Shown: positions 10,098 through 20,803 of the stretch, in pieces | Layout: each line of letters opens with the position of its first letter | Numbering within the stretch: the first letter of the stretch is position 1 | Position numbers and translations under genes: made by a program | Origin: Trichomonas vaginalis G3 | Taxonomy: Eukaryota; Parabasalia; Trichomonadida; Trichomonadidae | Assembly: GCF_026262505.1 (NCBI RefSeq) | Contig: NC_067203.1 | Span: 372,001 to 436,000 of the forward strand | Reading direction: 5' to 3' | Length of the DNA stretch: 64,000 bases | Notes under the pieces: generated by a model | What the model was told of the DNA's origin: nothing | The model's database searches: none | Seen by the model: the letters and a program-made list of their open reading frames with translations, nothing else

Positions 10098-10520
10098 AGG
10101 AGCTACAAAGCTCCTAATCGTTACGAGAGGGAGCCTTGGAGCTCCTGAAGCTCATCAGCAGAGGATATTTACCATTTGGGTCTCTTTTGATGAAAGATAC
10201 GAAGCCCATCTACGAACCAGGAGCTCCAAAGCTCCTAATCCTTACGAAAGGGAGCTTTGGAGCTCCTGAGTCTTCATCAACAGAGTCCCAGTTGATAAAT
10301 ATCCTATGCTGATGAAAGATGCGAAGCACATCTTCGAACCAGGAGCTCCAAAGCTCCTATTCCTTACGAAAGGGAGCTTTGGAGCTCCTGAGTCTTCATC
10401 AACAGAGTCCCAGTTGATAAATATCCTATGCTGATGAAAGATGCGAAGCACATCTTCGAACCAGGAGCTCCAAAGCTCCTATTCCTTACGAAAGGGAGCT
10501 CTGGAGCTTCTGAAACTCCT
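10098..10520. repeat. 122-bp tandem repeats built on AGGAGCTCCAAAGCTCC palindromes
   Basis: Units start at 10098, 10219, 10341 and 10463 (periods 121, 122, 122), the last truncated; a more degenerate copy precedes them near 9975. Each unit opens with AGGAGCTCCAAAGCTCC and, about 15 bases later, has the exact reverse complement GGAGCTTTGGAGCTCCT, so every unit can fold into a 17-bp hairpin. The remainder of the unit contains TCATCAACAGAGTCCCAG and a GATGCGAAGCACATCTTCG palindrome. Copies 2 and 3 are almost identical, suggesting recent expansion. Confidence 0.9.
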
Positions 10521-10531
10521 CCTATTATAAA

Positions 10532-10978
10532 ATAGGACAGTTTTCTTCTGAGGCTTCTCATCAAATCTAAGACTTCAGAAGAAAGCTGTCCTATCCGTGT
10601 ATACTTACATTCTGATGGACTACAAGTGTACAACTTTAAGGCAGAGATTATCCGAGGCCTCTCATCAAATGAGGGACCTCGGATAATCTCTGCCTTAAGT
10701 AGTCAAATAGCTTTTCTGACTATTCAGGGACAAGAGAACAAGAGTTGGAATACTCTAAGGCAAGGTTCTTCCGAAATCTCTCATCGAATGAGAGATTTCA
10801 GAAGGACCTTGCCAAATCCTTGAACACCGATATCCTTGGAACCGAGCTAGGACCAAGGAGAAGTAGTGTGCTATAGCGCACGATGGCAATCTCGGAAATA
10901 CTTATATTGCCACATGCACAATATCTATTCAGCCTGACTCCTATATACAAGAAGTCAGGCAGAATAGATATTGTGCAT
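10532..10978. repeat. Four consecutive long hairpins with a shared core
   Basis: Hairpins lie at 10532-10594 (arm ATAGGACAG...), 10636-10698 (arm TTAAGGCAGAGATTATCCGA), 10759-10813 (arm GGCAAGGTTCTTC...) and 10914-10978 (arm ATGCACAATATCTATTC...). Stems run 20-28 bp with few mismatches. The stem sequences differ completely between hairpins, but the middle ones carry the same inner palindrome CTCTCATCGAATGAGAG (10636 and 10759 units, partly 10532). A fifth member lies far away at 33859-33909. Constant core with variable arms suggests a family, not chance folding. Confidence 0.85.
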
Positions 10979-11080
10979 ATGGTTTGCAGAACTCTCATAT
11001 ATATAAATTTTTGTTATCCCAAAAAAGGTGACACTTTGGGTGTATCGTCCATCCCAGGGATGCAAAATTCACATCACCTT

Positions 11081-11398
11081 GTATCTATAATTGAGATAAC
11101 AAACTACAACGGTCATGAGTTCAAGAACTTGTTCTTCGTTCCGCGTGAGAATACATTCTATCAGATACGAGGGAGAAAGGGTAAAGTTAGTTTAAGCATT
11201 TATGATAAAGAGCATTATGGAAGATATATACAAGCAGTAGATACAAACGGTAAGCGTGTTTCATTAGCTTTGTCAAAACTTACTAACATTAATTATGACA
11301 GCGACTTTGACCTATATGAAGAAGAAAGTGAGTCAGAAGATTATGAGCTGTTATGTGAAGCACAGCAATGGGAGGAGTTGCAATACTTTTGTAAGTGA
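11081..11398 (+). CDS. Maverick copy 1 acidic protein, start uncertain
   Basis: Maverick-like coding resumes around 11081 and stops at 11398. The visible product (ITNYNGHEFKNLFFVPRENT, YQIRGRKGKVSLSIYDKE) is beta-rich and ends in an acidic tail (DFDLYEEESESEDYELLCEA). The open frame extends upstream into the hairpin-rich segment (to 10883), but that part is palindromic DNA and not likely to be coding. The true start is not visible. No family recognised. Confidence 0.4.
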   Translation, partial: VSIIEITNYNGHEFKNLFFVPRENTFYQIRGRKGKVSLSIYDKEHYGRYIQAVDTNGKRVSLALSKLTNINYDSDFDLYEEESESEDYELLCEAQQWEELQYFCK

Positions 11399-11454
11399 GA
11401 ACGTTAGTGAGAACGTTAGTGAGAACGTTAATGAGAACGTTAGTGAGAACGTTT
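11395..11454. repeat. 12-bp tandem repeat GTGAGAACGTTA x5
   Basis: Five consecutive 12-bp units begin within the last codons of the preceding gene; the fourth has ATG for GTG and the fifth ends in TTT. The same GAGAACG(T/C)T motif occurs singly after other copy 1 genes, at about 8660 and 9281, so it may be a recurring intergenic element of this Maverick. The 300 bases that follow (to about 11770) hold an inverted ATTGTG...CACAAT pair near 11473-11517 and no gene. Confidence 0.8.
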
Positions 11455-11778
11455 ATTTTTTCATGCACGTGCATTGTGTCGCGGGGAGTTGCCATGGGCA
11501 ATGACCTGCGCACAATATATAACGTACAGAGAGGTGAGATGAGGTGGTTTATGTGATAAATACTTTACGTGGCAGAAATAGTTTAAGGTTATTAGAAATA
11601 TTGCATATGCGATGTAAAATATACGTTAGTGGTTTTGTAAAGTGTCAGATTGACATATAATGGGTAAGATGGCGCGCAGTGCCACCATACTGAAGATATG
11701 TATACTAACTCATATATCAAATCCAATTTCAGGTTATAGTATTTTTTCACGTTTATCTGTCAAAAAAGATGTTTTTGA

Positions 11779-12177
11779 CAACCCAACCAAAAAAAATCAC
11801 GCAAGAAAGGATTAAACGATTTAGATCCTCATAATGACAAATCTGATCCTCTTGAAAATGATCCATTATATGAAGAAAGCCATATTGCTCAATTATTCCC
11901 AGAAAATGTCATTTTACCATCAAATTTTGCCAAGAAGGCAAACAAATTCAGCGATTTTGAAACATACATTCATAATACATTAAGTAGATTTCATAACGGG
12001 ATCACATATGAGAATCTAGAGTTTGCTATTCTAAATGCGAAACGTCATCCAAAACACATTGTTGATCTCATAAATAAAGGCAATTTTTCACAAATCTTAA
12101 GGAGTACACTTCGCACAATGACAATTGAAAACAAAGTGAATTATAGTCATGTAACCACACTCTACTTCGCTGCATAG
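11779..12177 (+). pseudogene. 5'-truncated host gene fragment
   Basis: An open frame of 132 codons without a start codon ends at TAG 12175-12177. Its translation (KGLNDLDPHNDKSDPLENDP, QLFPENVILPSNFAKKANKF, LEFAILNAKRHPKHIVDLIN) has clear coding character with host-like composition. The family is unknown to me. The 5' part of the gene is missing just where Maverick copy 1 must end, so the Maverick (or a later rearrangement) may have cut it. It is then followed by empty DNA. Confidence 0.5.
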
Positions 12178-14913
12178 CTCTCAAAATAGAGCTCCTTTAT
12201 TATAACTATCATAAATTTCAAATCTCAGATTGAAATATTCGTTAAATGATAGTTCTTTTGTATATTTGTATACTATTTTGTTTGTATTAAACTTGTTTGT
12301 TATTTTTAGTCACAAATTATATTTTTTAAATTTAATTAAAGTAAAAATTCCTTTAATGGTAATGTTCGAACATTGATTACAAGATAATTAAAATATATGA
12401 CCTCATTATAAATGAATTTTAACTCTAGATAATTGAGAAAGCTACAAATTGTTTCTAAATCTTGAAATTATTCGATGTCAATCTAATTTTTCTTGTTATA
12501 GCCTACTTCTATGGTGTACAGGTTGTCATAATTACTATTTTAAAGTGTAAAACATGCTTATATCAATCAGGACGTTAAAATGGAAAAGTACATACCAAGC
12601 AAATGTTTGGATTTATATGCGACAGCCTTTTTAATGGATGTGACAAAGCGTTTCAATATAGATTTTGATTAAAGCATAACTGCAAATTATAATTTGACTT
12701 TATATGTACCAATAATAATGGCAATTATGAGTTTTTTTATATAAATTATATCACACCGCTTCTAGTAATTTTTAGCTTAAGCATATCATCGGCTAATTTT
12801 CAAAAAAAAATTTCAAATTTTAATCCAAATTCTTTTCTTAAAATTCACAATCAAATTACAGCTTATCTTTAATAGTCTTATTCATTATATGCTTTTTTTT
12901 CGGCTCCATAAAAGTCATAAATTTTTCCATCATAAATTTGTTAGAAATTGGGTTACCATTGCCAAACATTTGGATAGAAAAAGCCCAATAAATTATACCC
13001 AAAGCATCCAAACATGAAGATATCATATAAGAAATATAGTTTAATTCAGTAATTCCCTAAAATCTAAAATGTTTAAGAACGTTTGTTCAATATCTTACAA
13101 TCTAATTCACAGATTTAGCATATGTACTACGTATCAAATATACAATGTGATCTCTCAATAAGCTTAGAAGGTTAATTATTAAAATTAAATAAAATTCTAC
13201 AATTAGCGAAAAATAATACGGCAGATAATATGCTTATAGGTAAAGAAATTCAAAGAGCATTCCTTAAATTTTTTCGAAATTTATCAAAACTCGAAGGTAA
13301 ATCATCGAGTGATATGCGAAAAAAACTTTTTTATTCTATTAATGATAATAAATATATTAGCCATATTAAAACTTTTCATTTTTTAAAACTCATAGAAATA
13401 CGTTTGATATTCTTCATTAAGAACATATAAAAACGAGTATAATTATCATAATCTGTTAATTTACAATATAAATGCTTTTCTGCTTGTAGTAAATATCAAA
13501 TAAGAAAATAATAACATTATAAATTTTTCAAATAAGAATATATTATCTAGCATCTAAGCATGAAAATATTTAGAATTTGATATCTAAATTCTGCTTAGAT
13601 TACTTTCAAAATATAAGTCAATGATTTGATTTTATTAAACGCTAATATTGATATGTAACTCATTATTCGATCAAAAGTTAATTCAACCTTGTTAAAAAAA
13701 ATAAAAATAAAAAAAACTGGTGCTTACTGATTTGAAACATATTGCCTTGAACCCCACACATAACCAGTAGGCTAAACGTACATTTTTTATAAATTCTAGT
13801 CTAAAATACTTCCCGCAGGCATTTGTTTAATTATTTCACATTCTGAACATAAATTTTTAATATCATAGATAATGAAAGCGAAAAATATATAAAAATCGAC
13901 AAACATTTATAATGAATTGAGAGCTTACGTGTCAAACAACACATTTCATACTGATTCTATAAAAGGTATCTTTATTATAGAAGTGTAAGCTATATCTTTG
14001 TTTTTTATTATAACAAATTCAAAATTCTCTTATAAGGATTAGATGAAATCTGTAATTACTAAATCATTAGCTAAATGAAGGTTCAAATAGAAAGTAAATA
14101 TCAATTTATATGATACTGAAACCAAATAGTTCTTTAATAAAAGATAACACGCTGAAAATTATTGAGTATTTGCAAATCTCAAAAATCTATTGGTGAATTT
14201 GGCTCAACTTTTAAAATTATAACATTCATATCAAATCATAAAAGCAGACAAAAATTAAAGCCAAACCTATCGGCCAATTTTTTTTTTGATATTTTGATTT
14301 TTGAGGTATACTTTTAAAAGTGGATTTAAAGCACTTATGAAAAAACATTAACTTTTGTCGTTATGATTATTGATTTAGACAATAATGATTTTAATCTTTG
14401 ATTATCAAAACACTAAAGTCATCTTTTTAACATTTGCTTGGTAGCATTAACTCAAGTCTAAAGTACTATTTTATGTGGCACTCTTAGAATTTTTGTATTC
14501 ATTGTACACGCTGAAATAGTACCATTAAAGTTATGACGAACTTTCAAAAAATAGTTTGGTCACCTTTAATAAAATTATTCCCCAATCCTCATATAAACTG
14601 CAGGATTTACGAGTTCTTGACTGAGAATGGTGGTGATAGTTCTAAATGATAATCTTTGCTGAATATGATTTCCTTACGAATTTTTCTTTGAGTTATAAAG
14701 ATTTTTAATATCAGATTGATCCAAAACAGTCCAACTAAAATAAATATTCATTTTCTGGTGCAATTTATGCCCCATTCATAAAGTATTCAATTTTATTATT
14801 TTATCCGCGGTTTCATTCTAAAAGCTCTTAAGAATTGAGAGCAAGCGGAATATATTTTAAATTCAAATTTGAATTAATGAACTTGATAATCTCATTGTAA
14901 CATAATACAGATC
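12178..14913. other. Gene-poor AT-rich stretch (2.7 kb)
   Basis: No convincing gene is visible. A 66-codon frame at 13230-13430 (SKLEGKSSSDMRKKLFYSIN) has some coding look and could be a relic, but there is nothing to support it. No RNA gene, terminal repeat or tandem array was seen. Confidence 0.5.
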
Positions 14914-14973
14914 TTGATTTTAGTTATTAACAATTCAAGTGATTTCGTTTTTGCCGCCAAAATTTTTACTTAT

Positions 14974-15372
14974 ATGGCAGAGCAACCTCCACCAGAAAAT
15001 GATCCAAAAAATAAGCGCTATAAACTTCCTCAACAAGGCCCACAAGTAGTTACGAACAAAAGACCTCTTACCGAGGAAGAAAAACTAATAATCGTCGAAT
15101 ATTTCCATAAATGGGGTAAACAATGGACAAAAATTGCTAAGCTTATAGGAAGGAATGAAAGTACTGTTAGAAAATGGTATGAATCCTTTAGGAGAACTGG
15201 TAGAAGTCATAATCCACCAGGAAGAATTCCAATGATCGGTGAGCCTATTATTGAACAGGTTCTTATGATTTCTTCCAATGAACCATCATTAACACTTGAA
15301 GCAATTTCCAAGAAAGTCGGAATTTCAAAAAGTTCAGTTCATAACATCCTTCACCAGAACGATGTTAAGTAA
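14974..15372 (+). CDS. Small protein with two helix-turn-helix/SANT-like segments
   Basis: The likely start is ATG 14974 (MAEQPPPENDPKNKRYKLP), giving 133 residues; the frame is open upstream to 14914, but that part looks non-coding. Residues about 30-75 (RPLTEEEKLIIVEYFHKWGK then WTKIAKLIGRNESTVRKWYE) resemble a Myb/SANT or paired-type helix-turn-helix. Residues about 105-130 (LEAISKKVGISKSSVHNILH) form a second helix-turn-helix as at the front of Tc1/mariner transposases. It ends before any catalytic domain. It is either a small DNA-binding host protein or a domesticated or truncated transposase N-terminus. Confidence 0.55.
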   Translation: MAEQPPPENDPKNKRYKLPQQGPQVVTNKRPLTEEEKLIIVEYFHKWGKQWTKIAKLIGRNESTVRKWYESFRRTGRSHNPPGRIPMIGEPIIEQVLMISSNEPSLTLEAISKKVGISKSSVHNILHQNDVK

Positions 15373-15974
15373 GTAACATCCTTTTCACTCAACATTTTCA
15401 ACAAATGCATTATCATGATATTTTTTTTCATCAATTTTATTTGACTAAATTTTCCTTTGTTTTTTATGATTCAACCTATTCCTAATGTTTAGAAAGTGAT
15501 CAAAATGGTTCCTCTTTATATTGAACTCACTTTTTTAATTGATTTAATCTTTTGCTATACTTTATTCAGTAACTTTGGAGGAATTTAACCTAAAGTTAAT
15601 TGACATCTCATTGTAATATTTAATGTTTCAATTATGAAATATTAAAAGCTCAAGAACGAATCACTCTCATTGCCAATATTCTCGAATTCTTGTTATGAAA
15701 TGTAGATAATTTATATGATATTATACGCCATTAGACATTATTAAGGGTCTATCATCCGGCCAAATTACGACTTTTATTCAATTTTGAGAGAAAGATAATA
15801 AAGTTTTCATGCACATGTATTTTGTGTATAGTTTATGATTTTTCTTTCCATCATTGAATTTATGATATAACGATTTTTCAGCATTTCACACAACATTGAA
15901 GTTAAAGCCATTTCAGCATTTTTAAAAAATTAAAAAATTGAGGCTTCACTTCAATTTTTAAAAATTTTTTTGTT
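15373..15974. other. Intergenic stretch, nothing recognised
   Basis: About 600 bases of AT-rich sequence with no gene, repeat or strong fold that I can see. It separates the helix-turn-helix gene from the ankyrin gene. Confidence 0.5.
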
Positions 15975-15982
15975 TTGAAGTG

Positions 15983-15990
15983 TCACTTTT
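15983..15990 (+). promoter_or_regulatory. Initiator-like TCACTTTT before the ankyrin gene
   Basis: TCACTTTT fits the trichomonad initiator consensus TCA(+1)Y(T/A) and lies 19 nt before the ATG at 16002, a normal leader length for this organism. It supports 16002, and not the upstream ATG at 15975, as the start. Confidence 0.65.
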
Positions 15991-16001
15991 ATAATTTTAA
16001 A

Positions 16002-19000
16002 ATGTCTGAAAAAGACATTTACACTAACAAATACAGTGAATTGATTAGTATCTACAAATACCACATCGATTTATACAATGCTTTGTATCAGTTAAAAACG
16101 GAAAACGAAGAAGAATTACACTCGATTTACAAAATGATTAAAACAGATTTAATTGATTCAAAGAAATATATTCCGAAAAATATTATGAAAGACATTTTGG
16201 ATATTATTCCGTATAATAACCGCTATTTAAAGTCATACTTGACTCTTGCAAAATTCATATTTGATGATTATAATGTAAAAGAGGTCAAATATATTCCACT
16301 TGTTTCTAAATACATGTTTTACAAACAATATGGAATTAAATTAGACACATCTGATGATTTCGAAAAAAATAAATACGAAAATCTCGATATTCATTCAGAA
16401 AATACAATTTACAGAGCAATTATGAATAATGACTTAGAAACATTCATTGGATTCACAGAGAGAGACGGATTTGATGAGGGTCAAAAACTTGTAAGTAGTT
16501 TATATCCAGATCCTGAAGACGGAAATGATAGAAGTCAAAGAGTTCACGACTATTTGCATCTTTCTCGAACACCATATTCATTACTTGAATTATGTTGTTA
16601 CCATGGGGCGGTTGATTGTTTCAAGTTTTTAAGAACAAAATTCAACTCAAAAATAACTGAAAATTGTCCCTGCTTCTCATTTTTAGGAAGAAATCAAGAA
16701 ATCATGAGTGAATGTTTGAAATATCAAAAACCAAACGTAAAATGCATGATATATGCAATAATTTCACACAAGATTGATTTTGTTACATTCTTGATGAATG
16801 AATACAATATACAGATTGATTTGTTTCAATGCGGATTCAATCATAATCTTGATTCTTTTTTAGTTTATTTCGATCAAACTAAAAATCTCAAAAGATGCTT
16901 CATTTATTCACCAATGTTTAATATTCCATCTCTTTGTGATTATTTCCTTTCCCTTGGTGCACGTATCAATGCAACAGATGAAGAGGAGGAAACAGCTCTT
17001 TTTAAGGCAGCAAGAAATAATAATAAGGAAACTGCCGAATTTCTTATTTCACACGGTGCATATATAAACAATAAAAGTTCACATTACAGAACAGTACTTC
17101 TGATTGCAGTGGATAATAATAATAAAGAATTAATTGAACTTTTTATTAAACATGGTGCAGATATTCATAAAAAATTGCAACTTGGAGAAACAGTTCTTTA
17201 TTTTGCAATAAATAACAATAGAAATGAAGCAGCAGAAATCCTTCTTTCATATGGTGCAAATATCAATGAAAAAGATAACTTTTCGGTAGCTCTGCTTCAT
17301 AGAGCAGTAGAAAATAATAGTAAGAAAACGATCGAATTTCTTATTTCACATGGTGCAAATGTCAATGAAAAAGGTTACAATGGATGTACAGCCCTTCATA
17401 ATGCAGCATATAAAAATAATAAAGAAATAGTTGAACTTCTTCTTTCTCATGGTGTAAATATTAATGAAAAAGATGACTCTTCGGATACTGCACTTCATAG
17501 AGCAGCAGAAAATAATAGTAAGAAAACGATCGAATTTCTTATTTCTCATGGTGCAAGTATCAATGAAAAAAATTATTTTGGAGATACTGTTCTTCATAAA
17601 GCAAGTGCAAATTGTGATAAAGAAATAATTGAACTTTTTCTTTCAAATGGAGTAAATATCAATGATAAAAATAAATATGGGGACACTGCGCTTTTTATTG
17701 CAGCAAGAAATCATAGAAAAGAAATTATTGAACTTCTTATTTCGCATGGTGCAAAAATCAATGAATATAATATTGAGGGAAAAACCGTTCTTCATTATGC
17801 AGCACAATACCAAAATTATGATACAGTAAAACTTCTTATTTCGCATGGTGCAAATATCAATGCAAAAGGTATTCACGGGAAAACCCCTCTTCATTATGCA
17901 TCACGATACCAAAGTAAAGAAATAGTCGAACTTCTTATTTCGCATGGAGCAAATATTAATGAAAAAGATGAAAGAGGATACACTGCTCTTCATTATGCTA
18001 CATATTATAATACTAAAGAAATATTTGAACTTCTTATTTCACATGGTGCAAATATTGGTGATAAAGGTAAAGATGGAAACATCACGCTTCTTATGGCAGT
18101 AAAAATGATACTAAAGAAACAGTTGAATTTCTTATTTCACATGGTGCAAATATCAATGAAAAAGACAAAAATGGTGACACGGCTCTTCTTATTGCATTAA
18201 AAAATCATAAAAAAGAAATTGTTGAACTTCTTATTTCACACGGTGTAAATATCAATGAAAAAGACATAAATGGTAACACGGCTCTTTTTATTGCAATAAA
18301 AAATCATAAAAAAGAAACAGTCGAACTTCTTATTTCACACGGTGTAAATATCAATGAAAAAGACATAAATGGTAACACGGCTCTTCTTATTGCAATAAAA
18401 AATCATAAAAAAGATATAGTTGAACTCCTTATTTCACACGGTGCAAATATCAATGAAAAAAATATATATGGAAACAACGCACTTCTTATGGCAGTAAAAA
18501 ATCAGAAAAAAGAAATAGTTGAACTTCTTATTTCACATGGTGCAAATATCAATGAAAAAAATATATACGGAAACAACGCACTTCTTATGGCAGTAAAAAA
18601 TCATAAAAAAGAAATCATTGAACTTCTTATTTCACATGGTGCAAATATCAATGAAAAAGACAAAAATGGTGACATGGCTCTTCTTATTGCATTAAAAAAT
18701 CATAAAAAAGAAATTGTTGAACTTCTTATTTCACACGGTGTAAATATCAATGAAAAAGACAAAAATGGTGATACGGCACTTTTTATTGCAGTAAAACATT
18801 GTAATAAAGAAATCGTTGAACTTCTTCTATCACATGGTGCAATTTTAAATGAAAAAAATGAAAATGGAGATACCGTTCTTCATAGAGCAGCATATAAAAA
18901 TAGTAATGAAATATGCGAACTTCTTCTTTCATATGGTGCAAATATTAATGACAAAAACAAATATGGCAACACTGCCCTTCATATAGCAGCAATTAATAAT

Positions 19001-19147
19001 AGTATAACCACTATTGAACTACTTCTTTCGCATAACACAAATATTAATGAAAAAAATCAATTTGGAAATACAGCTCTTGATTATGCAAATTCACATTATT
19101 CTGAAAGAATCGCCGAACTTCTACTTTCACATGGTGCAATAAAATAA
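16002..19147 (+). CDS. Long ankyrin-repeat protein with DUF3447-type N-terminus; one frameshift
   Basis: The N-terminal 300 residues (MSEKDIYTNKYSELISIYKY, YHGAVDCFKFLRTKFN, LGRNQEIMSECLKYQKPNVK) follow the DUF3447 pattern common in T. vaginalis ankyrin proteins. From about residue 325 come some 22 ankyrin repeats of 33 residues (LLISHGANINEKDKNGDTAL type). Such proteins are scaffolds; partner unknown. The frame shifts once near 18106, where GCAGTAAAAATG has one A fewer than the equivalent GCAGTAAAAAAT elsewhere in the gene; the same ankyrin phase continues to 19147. This is either a sequencing slip in an A-run or a real recent one-base loss. Repeats between 18100 and 18780 are nearly identical at DNA level (99-bp units), showing recent tandem expansion. 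Confidence 0.88.
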
Positions 19148-19920
19148 GAAAATTTTCTAAGAAATAAAAATTAACAATATTTTAAGCTATCCAAATATTT
19201 TTGATAAGTGTGAACATGGCTATATTATTGAATTGGAATTTGTTTCAATGTTCAGGCGATTGAGAATGTAGTTAAATAGATTTTTGAAATTACTGGACCT
19301 TATTTGAAATACACATGAAATTCTAATTGCCTCCTTTTTGATTCTTCTAAAAGATAGTTTTGAATTATCAATCCTTAAATATACATGGCATATATGATTA
19401 CTATGGTTGTTATAATCTCTTTAAAATATACAGAATGTTCAAGCTAAGCTGATAGGTATTAAATTTATATTTTATTCCAATCTCAAATCTTAATTCAACA
19501 TTGTGAAGAATAAATACTATTATTCATACATTCCGATAAATATCTTTAGCAGAGTGTTATATAAAACTCGTTTTCATTTTGTTATACAAATTGTGAAACT
19601 TATCATGTTTCATTGCTTCCATATCATTGAAACAAATAAATCTGACGTTTCAGCTATGCATTGGGCCCAAAATATTTGAGATTAAATCTCTTGTCACAAA
19701 TTATTAATAATTTATGCCAAAACTATCAGAATTATTATATATTGCAAGAATCAATGACATTTTTCTCAAAGTAGAACAAGACGCTTCTGAATTAAGAAAT
19801 TGTTTTTGAAAAATCAATTATAGGACAATCATTTTCTAAAGTTAAAAAATTTGATTGTAATCTGTATTATTAAAACCATAAAAGGGAAGACAATATCTAT
19901 GCCTTTCTAAAAAAAAAATA
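19148..19920. other. Intergenic stretch, nothing recognised
   Basis: About 770 AT-rich bases without a gene or repeat that I can support. The last bases (AAAGGGAAGACAATATCT...) form the leader of the next gene; no clear initiator motif is present. Confidence 0.5.
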
Positions 19921-20442
19921 ATGGAAGAAGATTCCAACGATCAGACACTCTTCTGGGGCATAAAAGTTCCAGCTGGAAAGACAATTAACTTCAAATACGA
20001 AGAAGATGCATATCTCTTGATAACAAACGTCTCTTTAGGCGAGCTTCCAGAAAATCCAGTATCAGATCCTTGCGAACTTATCCTTCATTTATCTACAGTC
20101 GATCTTCAGAATTTTGATGAAGAGAAACAAGATGCTCCACTTATTGATCACGAAATCAAACTTGCAACACTTCGTGCCGGAATTAATGAACACGAACTCA
20201 TTTCTCAGAACTTCTCACCACTAAATTCAAACTTCAAATTCCAAAATAGTGGACAATACGACATTTATGTTTCTGGATATTACGCTCCATTTGAAGATGC
20301 TGAGGAAGAAGAATACAACGAAGAAGAGGAAGGCGATGGTGAAGAAGGTGACGAAGCTGCCGAAAACGAAACATCCGAAGCAAAGGAGGAAGCAGCAAAC
20401 AAGAAATTATTAGAATTTGTTAAGAGACACACCGCAAAATAA
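19921..20442 (+). CDS. Nucleoplasmin-like (NPL) histone chaperone
   Basis: Residues about 8-120 form a nucleoplasmin-like fold: the opening LFWGIKVPAGKTINFKYEED matches the W-G-x-x-(V/L)-x-(P)-G-K start of FKBP39/HD2-type NPL domains. The segment KLATLRAGINEHELISQNFS and the closing FQNSGQYDIYVSGYY fit the later strands (V-x-L-S-G-Y-Y). The C-terminal 50 residues are a Glu/Asp tract (EDAEEEEYNEEEEGDGEEGD) followed by a short basic end, as in histone chaperones that bind H2A-H2B/H3-H4 through acidic tails. No FKBP isomerase domain follows. The start is fixed by the A-rich leader directly before ATG 19921. Confidence 0.8.
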   Translation: MEEDSNDQTLFWGIKVPAGKTINFKYEEDAYLLITNVSLGELPENPVSDPCELILHLSTVDLQNFDEEKQDAPLIDHEIKLATLRAGINEHELISQNFSPLNSNFKFQNSGQYDIYVSGYYAPFEDAEEEEYNEEEEGDGEEGDEAAENETSEAKEEAANKKLLEFVKRHTAK

Positions 20443-20466
20443 AACTTATAATATAACTGTGCACTA

Positions 20467-20697
20467 CTAGTTTAGAAAAAATTCATAGCAATATAGATTA
20501 GATTTTAGTAAAATATTTATTATTAATAAATAAAACTTGAGAAATAAGGGAATGATCAGAATGATACAAAATCCGTAAAACAAATACGTTTCCTTCTTGT
20601 TTTTCTTTTTGTAGATCAAGATATAATATATAAGTGCGATTGTTACAAGATTCTTGCAAGCAGTTACTATGGCTATCAAGGACAAATTATGCATCAC
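20467..20697 (-). CDS. Possible small hydrophobic protein
   Basis: A 76-codon minus-strand frame encodes two strongly hydrophobic stretches (LSLIAIVTACKNLVTIALIY and FCIILIIPLFLKFYLLIINI) separated by a Lys-rich loop. AT-rich DNA often gives such frames by chance. It is convergent with the NPL gene and has no visible initiator motif. I list it only as a possibility. Confidence 0.2.
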   Translation of the reverse strand: MMHNLSLIAIVTACKNLVTIALIYYILIYKKKNKKETYLFYGFCIILIIPLFLKFYLLIINILLKSNLYCYEFFLN

Positions 20698-20803
20698 TTA
20701 CTTTCGTTGAGATATGAATATAATGAACTTCAATTATTTGTGCTGGAGATTTTCATGAAAATTTCTTTGGCAAATTTTTTTCCCCAAAATCTAAATCAAT
20801 AAA

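Larger units (their letters stand above)
9300..11080. repeat. Palindrome-rich non-coding segment inside Maverick copy 1
   Basis: No gene is visible here. The first part (9300-9960) is very AT-rich with scattered motifs of the type CTGGGATACCC / CTGGGCACCCC (for example 9738-9760, 9800-9822). From 9960 to 10990 follow tandem 122-bp repeats and four long hairpins. Base composition differs sharply from the flanking Maverick genes, and Maverick-like coding resumes after about 11080, so the block looks like an insertion. I could not find a clean target duplication. Confidence 0.55.
1..11770. mobile_element. Maverick/Polinton copy 1, decayed, left end outside window
   Basis: This stretch holds the gene set expected of a Maverick: integrase, virion fibre, packaging ATPase and several small structural genes, densely packed on both strands. 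The left terminus lies outside the window and I could not fix the right terminus; it should lie between the last Maverick-like gene (ends 11398) and a truncated gene fragment that begins near 11779. The element looks old: at least half a dozen of its genes are broken, a Tvmar1 mariner has landed in one gene, and a palindrome-rich segment separates the last genes. Neither a polymerase nor a major capsid gene is in view; both may lie to the left. Confidence 0.85.

Noticed and set aside
10242-10633. Open frames across the 122-bp tandem repeats, with repeated residues
   Set aside because: The apparent protein repeats only mirror DNA palindromes; both strands are open, as expected for inverted repeats.
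11395-11454. 12-bp repeats considered as CRISPR or telomere-like
   Set aside because: No spacers, only five units, and internal to the element.
11640-11770. Exact right terminus of Maverick copy 1 (a GTATACTAACT stretch resembling ACTACT ends)
   Set aside because: The left end is outside the window, so neither inverted repeat nor target duplication can be verified.
15360-15372. GTAAGT at the end of the helix-turn-helix gene considered as an intron donor
   Set aside because: The trichomonad acceptor/branch motif ACTAACACACAG is not seen downstream, and the stop fits a simple gene end.
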